In this document: piece by piece, positions 1 to 14,700 of the stretch
Layout of the letters: each line of letters begins with the position of its first letter
How positions within the stretch are numbered: position 1 is the stretch's first letter
NCBI GenBank assembly: GCA_964019165.1
Contig: OZ025271.1
Coordinates: forward strand, 3,620,501 to 3,684,500
Reading direction: 5' to 3'
From: Mastigias papua
Taxonomy: Eukaryota; Cnidaria; Scyphozoa; Rhizostomeae; Mastigiidae
Length of the DNA: 64,000 bases
Position numbers and translations under genes: made by a program
Notes under the pieces: generated by a model
What the model was told of the DNA's origin: nothing
Database searches by the model: none
What the model saw: the letters and a program-made list of their open reading frames with translations, nothing else

Positions 1-745
1 GCCTGTACCTTTTGAATTGCATAAATTTCTCCTTATTGTGTAGCAAAGAACGTTTCATTTTCAGCATATGGAAATAGTGAAATGGGTGGAATACATTTGG
101 ACTGTCACCAGCCTCACAATTTCTTTCTTTTCAACACACACGAGTATGGGAATATTGTGGTAAGGAGAAGAATAGAATGGTACCATCACATTAAACTTTA
201 CATCAAGAGGTTATTGTGAGCTGCTTTATGGGCTGTATTAAGAGGCATACTGACAGCAATACTACTCTCTGGAAAGGTCTAGGGTAGGGACCAGTTTATT
301 GGTTTGTCTATTATTAGGGCTCTTACCCTAAGGTTACGTATAAACAACCTATAGTAGAGGTCTTTGTGTCGTAAATTTGGCCTCCGTTAGATTTCTCTGC
401 CTAAATTGATATTACAGTATAAATCGTTTCTTTGATAATTGTTCGATAAACTAAAAGTGGGTGCCATTTGTTTCAGCCATTTTAAGGGTGATTTTAGGGG
501 ACTAGAAAGTAAAAGCTTATTTGTCAGCATCTGTGGAGGAGAAAATCTTCAAAGGCAAGTTTCCTAACATATCTTGGTATCATAATTATTTTCCAGAATA
601 TTATCTATAGATAATATGCAACTGTTATTGTCAAACCTCCAGAAACGTCCGTTATTTTATGAAATTGGATACTTTTATACAAATTTCTATCCACAAAGAC
701 ATCTGAAACTGAAAAGCTGAAGCATGTACCGCTACATTTTGCCAA
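1..745. other. No gene seen
   Basis: I see no convincing reading frame, exon or terminal repeat here. The sequence is AT-rich with short stop-broken frames. It could be a spacer or an upstream, more decayed part of the gene copy that starts near 746. Confidence 0.5.
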
Positions 746-1629
746 ATGAATGAAGTAAAGCAGAAAGACCGAGAGACATGGGAAGCTTTAGAGAAGGGAG
801 ATTTTGCAGTTGCTAGAACTGGAATTCCATTTACAGATCTGTTTGCGGATCAAGCATTAGAACAGAAGATTCGACAACTCAAAGCAGTAGGAGGAATAAC
901 CGGAATTGCCGAAAACGAAGAAGCATTTGAACAATATTTCAATATCGCATCTGAGCTATAAAGGTTAACAGAAGATTGAGTCTTTGTTTAGTTACAAAAT
1001 AGAATTCATTTTATTCGAGAAAACATAATCAGCTAACAGGTTCCATGGCCACAAGAATCTTTCCAAAATTCTGCAAAGATTAAGACATCCATATTACAAA
1101 ACTGTGGAGGAAATCCATTTCTAAACGAAGCTTCTTTCATGAACATTATTTCTACAATGGAAGTACCAATTCCTAGCAAAGAAGCTATCATAAATCGAGG
1201 TAAAAAGGGCCAGAATGCACTCAATAGGTTGCGGCAAGCAGATTAGCAAAAGAAAGCACCAGTATCTCCATATGGGATCCAATGGTAAAGGTGAAACTGA
1301 AGATATTCAGTACATGCAACAAAAAGGTCAAGCGAAATCTAAGAGACAAAGTGGTTAAGCTGAGAGAAGAAAGATCACTACTAACAAGGTTTCTTGTCGT
1401 CCAGCAATATCGTGCTGAGCTTGGAGCGTCTTTAAAAGAAGCAATTAGACAAAACGAATTCTCGGTGTTTGCCCGCTCGTTGTTCTCTTCAGATGGAATG
1501 TTTCTTTTACCGAGCGACAAAAGCTCATTTACGCAGGTAATCAAAGCAGTCCCAACCCCAGATATGTCTGGCGTTGGTATGGATAACTCGGAATCTGCTA
1601 GGACAAATTCGATTCAAAAGAACGTATGA
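746..1629 (+). pseudogene. Decayed copy of an unnamed multi-copy gene
   Basis: Two open pieces lie in the same direction. The first (746-961, 71 aa) contains the stretch ARTGIPFTDLFADQALEQK and then a GGITGI segment. The second (1282-1629, 115 aa) contains EFSVFARSLFSSDG followed by a DKSS segment. Between them the frame is broken by stops. The pattern resembles a family of uncharacterised, repeated proteins that I associate with cnidarian genomes, in which a DQA.EQ motif is followed by a GG.GI motif; that link is from memory and not tested. No catalytic motif is visible and I assign no function. It abuts the truncated end of the BEL element, so the junction near 1630-1650 is probably a rearrangement or an insertion point. 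Confidence 0.4.
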
Positions 1630-1630
1630 A

Positions 1631-4600
1631 TTATTGATAGAATGGCTGGTGACTTTGTTGTGGCATTCCATACGACAATCCTTGTAATTTTTTGCATAAC
1701 TTGCATTTATAAATCGTCTTCTTTAGAAGCTGTCTGCCCTTGATCGCCCAAAATCTGGTTCTCAGTTCTTGTAAAGTCTGATTCGTTCCGTTATGCAAAA
1801 CGTTTTTGTGACATTCCCATATGATCAGTGATGTTATATGGTGTTCTCTAGGAAGAAGTATCGGATGTCTTCTTTCAAAAGTTAGGCATGAATTCTTAAG
1901 GCGCCCTTTGCAACGAATAATTTTATCTTTATCAATAAATGTATCAAGGTGTTGCTCTACATTGCTTAATTTCTTCTTGTCTATTTGCGTCTGCATATCT
2001 CGGATCCAAACTATTTCTGCTCCATCTAATTCTTCTGCTGTCAGCTCCTTTGTATTTATACATCTGTCTTTACAGTTCTTAACGAATCGCAGGATATAAG
2101 CAATAACCCTCAAGAGTTTCATATAACTGCTGAATCTGGTAGCATCAAGTATCTTAGATATGTTCATTTGAGTTCCAGTTTCGATCAATAGCGTCATGTT
2201 CGTGCTTTCCTTACATGTTGATCTCACTTCCTTTAAGCAATCTTCAGGGAGATTGGTCACGTGTCTTTCTGGCCTTTCGATTTCATTACCCCTCAGCCAT
2301 TCTGGTCCTTTGAACCAGCGAGAATCTTCTGAAAGTTTTACTGGATTGCTGCTTCGAGTCGCAATATCAGCTGGATTTTCAAGTCCTGGACAATGATTCC
2401 ATTTTTCTTTCGGTACGAGACTTCTGATCTCTTGTACTCGATTTTGAACAAACGTTTTCCATTCCTTGTCCTCCCCCTTTATCCAGTACATTGCCGTGAT
2501 TGAGTCTGTAAAGCATCTGACTACAGTAGTTTTACAGAGTGGAGTTAGCATAGTCTGAACTGAGCTGATAAGTCTTGCAAGAACGAGAGCAGATAACAAC
2601 TCTAGCCGAGGAATGGTTGGTTTCTTCAGTGACGCAACTCTTGTCTTAGAAATTACAAGATTCACATCTGTCTTTCCATTTACGGTAATTTTTGCATACA
2701 CACAGGCAGCGTAGGCTTCTTCTGAGCTATCGTAAAACCCTAAGAGTTCAATGGATAATGGCTTCATCTTGACCTCTCCGAAGTAGAATCATGGGAAGGA
2801 AATTTCAGGAGCTTTCATTAAAAACTCAATCAATCTCTCCCATGTAGCTATCAATTCACCTGGTAAGATTTCATCCCATCCAATCTTTCTGCCGAACAAT
2901 CTTTGCAAAAACACTTTCAGCATTATGGTAACAGAAGAAATCATGCCTAATGGATCATAGGTCTTTGCTGTAAGACTCAAGACATTACGCTTTGTAACTG
3001 TCCTTCCATTTGATGTTTCCGCTAATTGACGCAAATTGAATGTTATTCTGTCCCTTTCAACGTCCCATTTCATACCAAGAATTTCTAAATCATCAGTGTC
3101 AGTGTCAGTGTCATGACTATTCGGTATGGCCGTTTTCGCGAATGACTGGTCATCTTCAGAAATCACTGAAGATACTTTAGAGGCTTGCGATTTGGATTCT
3201 CGTCCATTTATATAGGATGTGACTTCTTGAGAGTTTGAAATCCATTTTCTAAGATTAAAGCCACCTTTCTTCATTATTTCCTTTGATGATTCGTACAAAT
3301 TGATCACTTCTTCTATAGTGTAGCCACCTGTATTCATGTCATCTGCATAGAGACTGTTCAAGATTTTGGTGCACACTTCAGGATTTTCTACCATGAATTG
3401 TTCTATGTGTCGTTTCAAGGTAGCATTCAGTAAGAAAGGGCTGCATGACACTCCAAAAACTACTCTCTTAAATCTATAGGTTATTTCTTGAGGTGACAGT
3501 GAATTTATATTGTCCACCCATAAGAATCTCAAGGCATCTCTGTCACCTTGCCAAATCGAAATCATCAGGAATGCTTTCTCTATATCTGCACTTAATGCAA
3601 TTGGATATAATCTGAAACGAGTCAAAATTTCACTGACTGTTTTCAACAAACAAGGTCCTGTATAGAGACATTTGTTCAGTGAAGTTCCCTCACTATCCTT
3701 GACCGAAGCATCATACACGATCCGAACCTTTGTAGTACTTTTATCTTTGCGAATTACAGGATGATGAGGTAAATATGTTGTCTTTCCAGCTATTGCATTG
3801 CTACTGGATGCTACTCTCTCAATAATTCCTCGATCTTCCTGTTCTCTAATAATTGAATCATACTCCTGAAGAAAAGTAGGATCTCTGCACAGCCTGTCGA
3901 ATGTACCCTTTAAGCGCTTTCTGCATAATTGGTAGTTGTCTGGGAGCATTGGGTGACATGGCTTCCATGGGAGTTTGACTTCGTATCTACCCGATTCAAA
4001 CGATATTTCATCTTCAAACAACTCGTACACTGTGTTTTCAAGCTTCTGAATTCCAATAGATTCAAGCTCCCAAACCTTAGAAACTTGTGCTTCAAGAGAA
4101 GTTTCTTCTATCTCTGACATAGATTCAAGTCTCAGTACATGAGTTTCCGCAATGTTTACATGGGTTGATTCCACGGTTGAACCATTATCAACTGGACCTG
4201 ATAATATCCAGCCCAGTATTGATTCCATAGCAATTGGACCTTCGCATGCCTTTATGCATTTGCCAGACAAAAATTGCCAATAGAAATTTGCTCCTACTAA
4301 AATTTCACAATTTAATTCTTCATTCATTTTGGCGGGATAGTCAGCTAGCCCTAGGCCAGCCAGATGAGGATATTGATTGACAGCAATGTTAATAGCTTGC
4401 TCTGATAACGGGGCACACAAAACAGGCACAACGTACGCGCTAACATAAACGCTAAGATCATTATAAGGACTTCTAACGCAGAATTGTACAACTTCACACG
4501 TTTGAAGAGTACCTGTTTCATCTCCAAAAACCTTGATTGCAATAGTTTCTTGGCCAACGATTGGAAGCTGAAGGGTTTCTTTAAGCTTAGCAGAAATATA

Positions 4601-4888
4601 GGAATGCTTGCTTCCAGTATCAAATATTAAGCGAGCGATTTCGGATCTCTGTGGGTCGGCTGGCGGAGAAATGTAGCCCTTAGCGGTTTGCAAGAGAACG
4701 GATGTCTTAGTATTTATGTGCATAGTCATAGTTGATTCAGGCACAGAATAGATAATAGGCAGAAGGGACACTCTCGACTTTTTAGAGGGCACGGATTTTC
4801 TCACGCATGCGCCAACTTTTCCACATGGAAACGAGTTTAGAGGTGTAACATTCGAAGGAAAGCTATAGCGTTTGTATAGGGGTTTCAA
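1631..4888 (-). pseudogene. BEL/Pao pol (PR-RT-RNase H-partial IN) with one in-frame stop
   Basis: The 4888-2789 piece (699 aa) begins with an aspartic protease, active site FDTGSKHSYIS, followed by reverse transcriptase with the catalytic YADD box (SLYADDMNTGG). The 2767-1631 piece (378 aa) continues in the same frame after a single TGA at 2789-2791. It holds an RNase H-like region (CFTDSITAMYWI), the BEL signature CPGLENPADIATRS and an integrase zinc region (HH...CKLCKKL). The frame ends soon afterwards, so the DDE core is lost. The protein would have reverse-transcribed element RNA in gag particles. With one stop in more than 1000 codons this half is less decayed than gag. Confidence 0.85.
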
Positions 4889-4889
4889 C

Positions 4890-7260
4890 TAAAAAGGCAG
4901 TTTTTGCAAAAATTTGGAGGTCTCAGGTGTAGATGGACAACGAATGGAATCGTAATCGGATCGGGGATTATTGCGCTGCAGTTAGTTGTAGCAACAACTG
5001 GAAATCATGGCCTGGCAATCAGTTTTACTGAGTCTCATTTGGAGCTATATGGTGAGTAGGCCAAGCGTAGTTCACGTATTTATTCTCCATGCAATCCTCT
5101 TATCGTTAAACTCTGGTACATTTGATTATAGTTATTTGGATGTATGCATATTAGAGGGTTCTCTTTATGTTGTTAGGGGCAGAGAATGGGCATATACTGA
5201 GGGAGGCAAGATCAGAAGATCAGAATACGCTATAATGCAGTTTGCGATCTTCCCACGCCTCAAATATTGAAAAGCTAGAAATGATTCAGAAACAAGACGC
5301 AAGACTTGTTTGCAGCAATTATGACAAATCTACCACTTCTATTGCCGTAACTAGAAAGCTTGAGTGAGGTCTTTTTGCTGACAGGAAAGCCAGGACAAAA
5401 GTAACAAGTAGGCTTGATAACAACACATGATTCATAACCATCTCACTGATATTCCGCATAAAGGCTCACTATGTCAAATATACACTGCACAAGAAGCCAA
5501 AGAATTATCTGAATATAATGTTCTGGCACAAGATCTACAAATCCTCATACTTCCCAAGTGCTACATTGTTATGGAACACTGCATACCTCTACATTGGAAA
5601 CAGAAATACTCAAGTAGCTTTCAAGAGCTCCTTAGATCAGTGACAACTTATTTTGATGCAGAATAGCTTATTTATGGCAAAGTTTTCTTTTTATTTTCTT
5701 TTCATATATAACATGGAAAACATGTCAGCATTGTTAAAAGCTTTATTTATTTTTAAAACTAAAATATAATTTAGCCTTAATAATCAAGCATGTATGTAAC
5801 AACCAAAGTTGGTTCTTGTTCACTGTTGCATAGATAGATAGACAAATCTGTATAACAAGTCACCAATTTATTGAACACACCTGCTCACTGATGCTCAGTA
5901 TATTTTGAGATGTAGTACTTTTTAATACTTAATTTCCTTTAATGCATAATCATCAAACTATTCAAAGAATTGAAACAAATTAATAGTCTTATGATACAGG
6001 GAGGAATTTTTGCTAGGCCAATTCATCATTTCCATGGTTGCTTGTTTACAATAATGTTGGATATCTCATTCAGTACAAATTACCTATGTCTATTAAATAA
6101 TTTCAAAAGGGATATTATCACTCTCTTTCCACTCACTGAAACAATACTTTGTATTTCTGTAAGTGGAAAATTGACTGTCTTTTAATGAAGCTGCATTGTA
6201 CATGAAAATTTTGTGTTTTTCCAGCCACTAATGGGTGACATTTGCCAAATAATACATTGATAGTACCAAAGACTTCAAGTTTCTTGACATGAATGTACCC
6301 CACAAAAAGAATGCTTGGACTTTTTAAAACAAAACAAAAAGTGTATCTTAACTTTCATCAAAAATTGTCAATATTATGTGCCACATCAGTAAGAATTCCT
6401 AGAGACTTCTGGAAACATTATTCAGTTTCTCAAAATAGCAAATATTAATCCATATGGTGTTGAAGTTTGCTTCAGTTACAAGTTTATTGTTCTGAAGGAG
6501 AGGTACAGTTTCTTCTTACTAGAATTTTTTTTCCAGTGATGGATGAAATGCCTCTTACATAATCATCTACTCTATGACATGTCTTGTGATAAGCATCTAG
6601 GAATGGAGTATTATACTGATACCAAGATTATTGTTTGTCCTTTAAGCTTTGCATCAATGCACTGCTGAACAGCTGCAAGTAAGTGCTGCCTAATATATTG
6701 GTAATAAATCAAATGAAGCTACCGAGCTGAAGCAAAATAAAGTAGGTTATTGAGTTCCTCAAATCATATTGAACCGGGGTTTTGGATTCTGCTGTGATTC
6801 CTTGAATCTTGTGCCAGAGTGCATGCTATACAGTATGTATTCGGGCCAAGAGTCATTGACGCCTGTTAAATCTTCATTTAGTGCTGATTTGATCCCCAAA
6901 AAACTTTCGGAGTGTAATTTGTTGTTGTACGGCGGCATACTTTAACAAGAAAACAGACTGGGTGGATGAGCGATGCACTCTTCTGAATGCGCGATGCAAC
7001 AATACATCAGGAAGCACATGAAAGCGACCAGTGTACAGTTTGCACTTATACACTAAATTCCCAATGTGCTGTTATCCATTTCTTAATGTTAAATCAGAAT
7101 CAATGCCATGATTTTGTACTTTTAGTCGAAACCAATTTCATCGCAGCAAGCTGTCTAGGCCTTCGTACGGCTAGTTATGCTATAAGCCTCGAACTGACAA
7201 CGAGTTTAGAGGTGTACAAGTTTTACAATCCGCGCCTCGAAAACAACAAAGGCGCCGACG
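4890..7260. other. Foreign or rearranged segment inside the BEL element
   Basis: This stretch interrupts the gag-pol reading direction. It contains the THAP-like start at 4933, an open frame of 79 codons at 5427-5666 (unrecognised), AT-rich DNA and no visible terminal repeats. A direct repeat of about 17 bp (ACGAGTTTAGAGGTGTA) sits near 4827 and near 7200. A neighbouring stretch of about 35 bp (around 4741-4786) recurs inverted at about 7262-7297. Such a mix of direct and inverted microrepeats fits a complex insertion or template-switch event better than simple transposition. Confidence 0.5.
4933..5029 (+). CDS. Possible THAP-domain N-terminus (fragment)
   Basis: An ATG at 4933 opens 32 codons that contain YCAAVSCSNNWKSWPG and then a stop. 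The C-x4-C spacing followed by a short polar stretch resembles the start of a THAP zinc-finger DNA-binding domain, found in some host proteins and in P-element and Kolobok-type transposases. The second half of a THAP domain (C-x2-H) is not visible nearby, so this is either a first exon whose partner I cannot find or a decayed remnant. It lies in the segment that splits the BEL element. Confidence 0.3.
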
Positions 7261-7279
7261 CGAGTGTCCCTTCTGCCTA

Positions 7280-8636
7280 TTATCTATTCTGTGATTCAGG
7301 TAAGGATAGGTTGCCTTGCTTTTGAATAGGAGTAAAATTGCTTTGATTGGCTCTTGATCTATTACATTGATTTGCGGTATGTGCGGTAAACTCATTGTCG
7401 CTCGCTGTATTGGGGCGAACATCAGATGCAGGTTTTGAATATTCGCAAATGGCTGTATGATGTCTTTGTTTACAAATGAAACAATATATATTGCTTTTAC
7501 AATCTACAGAACGGTGCCATTTTCTAAGGCAAACGAAGCACCGCCCTTGCTTAGATAGCATTTGCTTTCGTCGGATCGAATCTGTCACTATGTTGCATTT
7601 TGCTGAGAGGTGATGGTTCTTGCAAAAGCTGCATGTGGTTTTGGTGTCTTTACTCAAAAATGATGCTGTTGTAGGTAGGTTATTCTTGTTCTGTCTGCCA
7701 TCTGCAACGCTTTTGGAATGAGAATTTATATGTGCACATTGCTCTCTTGCTTCAAGTTCCTTTTTAATTATGTCCAGAATCTTATTGAGCTCCCATTCCT
7801 CATTTCTGTTTTCTTTGGTAACGGCTAACCGTATTTGCTCTGGCAATTTCCCCATTATCATTGGGTTGAGAAAAGGTCCATACTATTTCAAGTCGTACCC
7901 TAGTATCTCTACGCTTCTTACGTTAGTATCGATCTTATCAACAAGGTTTCTAAGGCCTTTGACATCTTTATCAGAATGTACAATTTGGAGATTCGTTAGG
8001 AGCGACGGTGTAGTTCGTGTCCGTAGTCTGAATGCTTGAAATTGCTGCCGCAGCTCTCCCCTCTAAGAGTGTTCTCAAATGTCTAAATTTATATACGGGA
8101 GGGATGTTCCGATTCCCATCAACAACCCCAAATGCATCCCAGAATTCTTGCCACCGCTTTGGGTCGCCTACGTACCTAGGGAGATAGAGCTTAGGGGGGT
8201 AAGATTCTACATTTGATATCGTAGCCACTTGTTGGCTTGTTTGTGGTGCAACAACTTGTTGTTGAACTACAGGTGCTACTGAAATTTTTGCTTCTAACTG
8301 AGTTAAGCGCCATTGAATTTCTGCTCGCCAATCTTCTGACTCTACAGCCTCGTTTTCGATTTCCTCCGGGTTTATCAATAAGATAATCTATTCATCAATC
8401 GCCTTTAAAACTGTTAACTTATCCCGTAAGATCGCGCATAATCTTTCGACTTGAGCCTTAGGGGGGTTTGCTTTTTTAACAATTGTATCACATTCTGTAA
8501 ATATCTTTTCGGCATGCGAGCGATAGCCACCCCGTACTTTTTTCTTCTTGGATGCCTTAGATACTACAGGGACTGACAGGTCAGTAGGGGGTTCGGTGCT
8601 ATTGCTTCCCTCTATAGACATTTTGTTATAAATCAA
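7280..8636 (-). pseudogene. BEL/Pao gag, broken in three frames
   Basis: Three minus-strand pieces make up the gag: 8636-8388 (basic N-terminus), 8378-7971 (capsid-like, with PKLYLPRYVGDPKRWQEFWD typical of BEL gag) and 7861-7280 (C-terminal). The last piece carries cysteine/histidine knuckles: CSFCKNHHLSAKC, then CFVCLRKWHRSVDC and CFICKQRHHTAIC, the nucleic-acid binding region of BEL gag. A stop separates pieces one and two and a frame change separates two and three. The end of the last piece reads into a short stretch that also occurs, inverted, near 4741-4786, so the gag/pol junction was scrambled after insertion. Confidence 0.75.
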
Positions 8637-9145
8637 GAAAACAATACCACAAAGTATTCAAAAGAATAATAAATCCAACATTAAATCCGGCTCCAAAGTG
8701 GACCTTGTACAATTTCCTGCCTAAGTTCTGGATCCGTAGGCAAGGCCTACACGGCAGGTTAGGAATTCTGCTTTCTCGAATTCACCCGGTAGGGGTTCTT
8801 AATAGATCCACAATTCAAGATTCCCTTTCGTAGTTTTGAGGACTGTATAATATTCCATTAACAATAAAGTATATCTAAATAACAAATTAAAACGCGTAAT
8901 ATAACAAAACAACAAACAACGATAGCACTGTCAAGTGTCCGAAGATAATCAATAGGTCCACATTCTCAGCAACGTACGCATATCCAAAGCCATGTACAAC
9001 AAATATAGAAAGTGTTCACCTGAATGCCTGTGACGTCGATAAAGAGCTTCTTTAAGTCGATAAAGAACGAATCATTCAAATATGAAGAGGTCCATGTCAA
9101 ACTTAGCCAGTTATTCCGAGAGTTCAGCGACGATTCTCCACATTG

Positions 9146-9862
9146 TCACAAATACGCCCATCCATCGGTTACCTCTTCTCGAATCATGGTCATGCGATTA
9201 ACTGCCAACTGGTACACACAGTTGGCTCTCAGCAGCAACAAAAAACAAAAACAAAGAAAACGCCAAAGGAAATAATTTAAAGTAACTAAAACATTGGGGG
9301 TCACAATTTCGTACAGAACCGAAATATATAGCCAGATGCGGGTGCACGTGATATGATGAATAATGCGTCTATTTGGCCCTATGATTGGCCAATTAGCACC
9401 TATTCTCCATTGTTTACTTGAAGAGTCCAAGTGAAAAACGAACTCTTTTTGTTTACACAAGATTGGGTTTTGAGTCTTAATGTAAACTGATTCCAAAACA
9501 CTTAAATGAAAGGACGATCTTGCTTGCCCAATGATCCGAAAATTATCGTCTGTATATGTTTTGGCGCATTCTGGATTTGCAAAAAGATGTTGTCCTATGG
9601 CCGACTCACTTTTCATTTTAGAATTAGAGTTCTTACACATACGAGGTGGCTGTTCTCTTGTTACAGTGTTTTTCGTCCTGATGCTCGTGGGTACATGTTG
9701 TTTTATTCTGTCTGCTAGCCTCTGCGTAGTGCGCCCTACGTACCGAGCTTCACATCGGCACGAAAATTCATAAACTACACAACTTTTTTGAGTGGTAGGA
9801 ACGCTATCTTTTTTAGCAGATGGTAGCATGACCCTAGTATTATAAACAGCACGGGGCCTCAC
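9146..9862 (-). pseudogene. Penelope-type GIY-YIG endonuclease fragment
   Basis: The minus-strand frame (238 aa) contains a GIY-YIG-like nuclease start, CVVYEFSCRCEARYVGRTT, preceded by a basic stretch and followed by QRLADRIKQHV. This is the C-terminal endonuclease module of Penelope-like retroelements, which nicks target DNA for priming. No reverse transcriptase precedes it, so the copy is 5' truncated. After about residue 160 the frame runs into what looks like 3' untranslated sequence, including a hydrophobic tail I would not treat as protein. It differs clearly from the Penelope element at 32 kb and belongs to another lineage. Confidence 0.7.
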
Positions 9863-11397
9863 AGCTTAGAAACAAGATGTAATGGCTCTATTAATTTTGT
9901 TTTCAAATTTTGATGAAACATTTCCAATCCAGGGCAATTTTAGGAAAAACTGGGCACTTTTCAGGACCAAACTGTTTTTCTGATGAAATGTTGGCTAGTT
10001 TTTCCTTACCAAATTTTTCCTTCCAAACCAGCCAACATTTTATCAGAAAAACAGTTACCATAGAAAAGCAGGAAAATTCAAGGAACAGCTATAAATACTA
10101 CTGTGTATTTGAGTGAATACTGGAGAATATGAGAGTAGCGGTTGTACGTAATAAGTTGGCCATGGTGGAAGAGGTAAGGATTGCCACAAAAATAAAAGGA
10201 ATTATTCGAAGGAAATGATTAGAATGAGCAAATATCAGAAAAATACTAGACAATTGGACTCACTTATTGCTTCTTGTTTTGCTTCCTGTTTGATGGGCTC
10301 TGTAAAAGAAAAATCTAATGACGAAGCAGAGTAGCTTGATCGATCATTATTTTAACATAAGCTAACAATTTTGTACCCATTGCATGGGGACTGGTGTTTC
10401 TCCACGAGTGTGATATGCGGAATTCACATAACGCATTAAATATAGTCTATCGCATTAGAGATTTCAGTTAACATTCGATAACACGAACTGTTATGAAAAC
10501 TAGAAATCTTTTGGAGCTACGAATGTTCAAACTTTTCCCGTTTATTACACTGAAATGAAAATTCGTTCGAGGTGGCGAACGTTCGAGTTATCGGGCAGTC
10601 CAGTTATCGAATATCAATTGACGACTAAAATGTTAGATATTATATATAGAACAATCAAATAATAATGCTGATAAAGTTGACGCCATGTTTAATGATGCTG
10701 ATACCATATTTAGCAATGCCATGATTAGCGCTCTCTTGTGTAATGTAATACATTATCATAATTAGTGTACTGATTGGAGATGAAGATGGACGTATAAGAA
10801 TGAGTTGAGGTTTACAGATAAATTATGATTCATGACTTATGATAATGTCTATTGCATTAGACCAATGGCCTACTGAGAAATGATGACATAGAAACAGCAG
10901 TCGAAACACTGTCCCAGTGACAAATGCAACTCAAATAAACACGGAAAATTGTGTGGCCTATTCAGCACTATTTCACTTCCCCATTTGCATAAAAAGCTCT
11001 GATCACATAACCAACTATTGGCGACAACCAAAGGGAGCCAGAAGAGATGAAGCCAATAAATGTGGACTCACCGGGTGAGACAATCAATTGTCCGTGATTC
11101 CCAACATACACATAGCTGCCAGGATGTGCATTTATCGTTAGAGATGGCGTATTTCTCCCTGATGAATTGAATTATTCTTAGCAAAATATCTCGTATCTTA
11201 TCATTTGAATTTTATGACGCAAATTTAAAGAAGGTAGCGCATTTGACAACCTTCAGCAGAATCTTACATTTATTACCTGCCATACAAGGGCAGACCTACC
11301 CATCAGCAGGGATACTTCTGTGAGTCATAATCTGGCTACGATTACCCTCTTTGGGACAACATCTCTTATAACAATATATTATAATACAAATAAATGT
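9863..11397. other. Gene-poor spacer with small inverted repeats
   Basis: No convincing coding sequence. It holds the hairpin at 9972-10054 and a weak inverted pair around 10476-10492 and 10596-10612 (GATAAC against GTTATC contexts) that may be a small MITE. The rest is unique-looking AT-rich DNA. Confidence 0.4.
9972..10054. repeat. Near-perfect hairpin (30-nt arms)
   Basis: Arms 9972-10001 and 10025-10054 are reverse complements at 28 of 30 positions, with a loop of 23 nt. The arm begins CTGTTTTTCTGATGAAATG. No target-site duplication is obvious, so it may be a short foldback element or a transcribed hairpin. Confidence 0.7.
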
Positions 11398-13430
<2,033 letters not shown>

Positions 13431-13574
13431 ATATATATGTCTCAGTTGCATTGTAAAAGCACTAAAAGTCCTGTAAAATCCATAAAATCATATAACTCTG
13501 AGTTTCGAGTATCACGCTCAAGCGATCATAAGATGGCAGGTTGAAGAGGACGTAAAGTTACTAAATGCATAAAT

Positions 13575-13726
<152 letters not shown>

Positions 13727-13778
13727 AATGATCTAATATATCAAATATTACATATTATATCATTTTCGGTGTACTTAC

Positions 13779-13977
13779 CGTTAACATCTACCATTTCCAT
13801 GAGCTCATGTTTTGCATCATTGATATTACCTTTTACATCGATCAGACTATCTTTCACAATATTAACAGCACCTCTCATATTGTCAACATCTTCTTTCACT
13901 TCTTTAATACCATCTTTCACCTTTTTAACGTCCTTTTCTAGCTCTCTAGCATCTTTTATCGCTATATTAAACGTCAT
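13779..13977 (-). CDS. Candidate coiled-coil exon of the HEPN gene
   Basis: The minus-strand frame encodes a lysine/aspartate-rich heptad pattern ([19 protein letters not shown]), a clear coiled coil. It ends at a textbook donor, G|GTAAGT, at 13779/13778, in phase 1. An upstream acceptor AAAAG|AT near 13954 would also be phase 1, which matches the donor phase of the HEPN exon at 16449. HEPN followed by a coiled coil is plausible for NLR-type proteins, but the joining of the two exons is inferred. The exon start given is the open-frame limit; with that acceptor it starts at about 13954. Confidence 0.45.
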
Positions 13978-13979
13978 TA

Positions 13980-14700
13980 AATATCATAAGTACATAATAA
14001 ATCTGTTACATTTACATAGGAAACACATCGGTTGTAGCAACTGCTTCTCTCATCATTCACGTTAATGTTAGGTCTTTTTAACTCCTCCAAATAAAGCTAA
14101 ATGCCAGACAAAGCTAAATGTTATCATTTAGTATAAAAGATACAAACATCAACGAGAATACATTGAGTGTACTGAGCTATCAACAGCTGTATAGCGTTAT
14201 CTTCAAAACTGTTATAGCGGTTGCAATGAATGTAGACAACAGAACAGGGCGAATACTGTCACATATTTCTATGCTGCTTTCTCATATCAAAATTGCAGAA
14301 CGCTGAGAGGAGATTTTCAAGGGCATTGGTCTTCCAAAGGCTAATTTACAATTTCATCTAATGGGGTTAGGAGGCAACTGAGGGGGGCAAGTCTGCGCTC
14401 AGCGAGCTACCAATAAATTGGTTAAATAAGCTTCCAAGATGGTGTCTCTAATAGTATCTGTACATGAAGCCGATAAATGATCAATAGAGCCTATATTCAA
14501 CAAATATACGAATTCATGATTCCCTCCTATACTCAGACCAAGAAGTTACCCTGGCTCTAAGGCTCAACATTAGTCGGCAAGAGAAAGCCAGATCATCAAT
14601 TATCCATTGGGTATTAATATTATTTTTTTTAAACATTGTTCATTTTGATAATAATAACTAATCTACAATAATACACCTCACTAAAAATAGGCAGTGTAAT
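13980..14700. other. Intronic or spacer DNA, nothing recognised
   Basis: AT-rich sequence with no persuasive frame; if the two minus-strand exons belong together, this is intron. Confidence 0.4.

Larger units (their letters stand above)
1650..8710 (-). mobile_element. Degenerate BEL/Pao LTR retrotransposon
   Basis: Read on the minus strand the order is gag (8636 to 7280), protease and reverse transcriptase (4888 to 2789), then RNase H and integrase zinc region (2767 to 1631). This gag-PR-RT-RH-IN order with BEL-type motifs identifies the superfamily. The 3' part is missing: the frame stops just after the integrase HHCC region, so the integrase core, its C-terminus and the 3' LTR are absent. 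A candidate primer-binding stretch starting TGGAGCC lies at about 8683-8699 on the minus strand, which would place a 5' LTR to its right (about 8711-9020). I could not confirm that because no second LTR remains. About 2.4 kb of foreign and rearranged DNA (about 4890-7260) separates gag from pol. The element cannot be autonomous. Confidence 0.8.

Noticed and set aside
10440..10615. Possible pogo/Tc1-type MITE around GATAAC/GTTATC inverted words
   Set aside because: Arms pair only over about 10 bp with gaps and no clear TA duplication brackets them.
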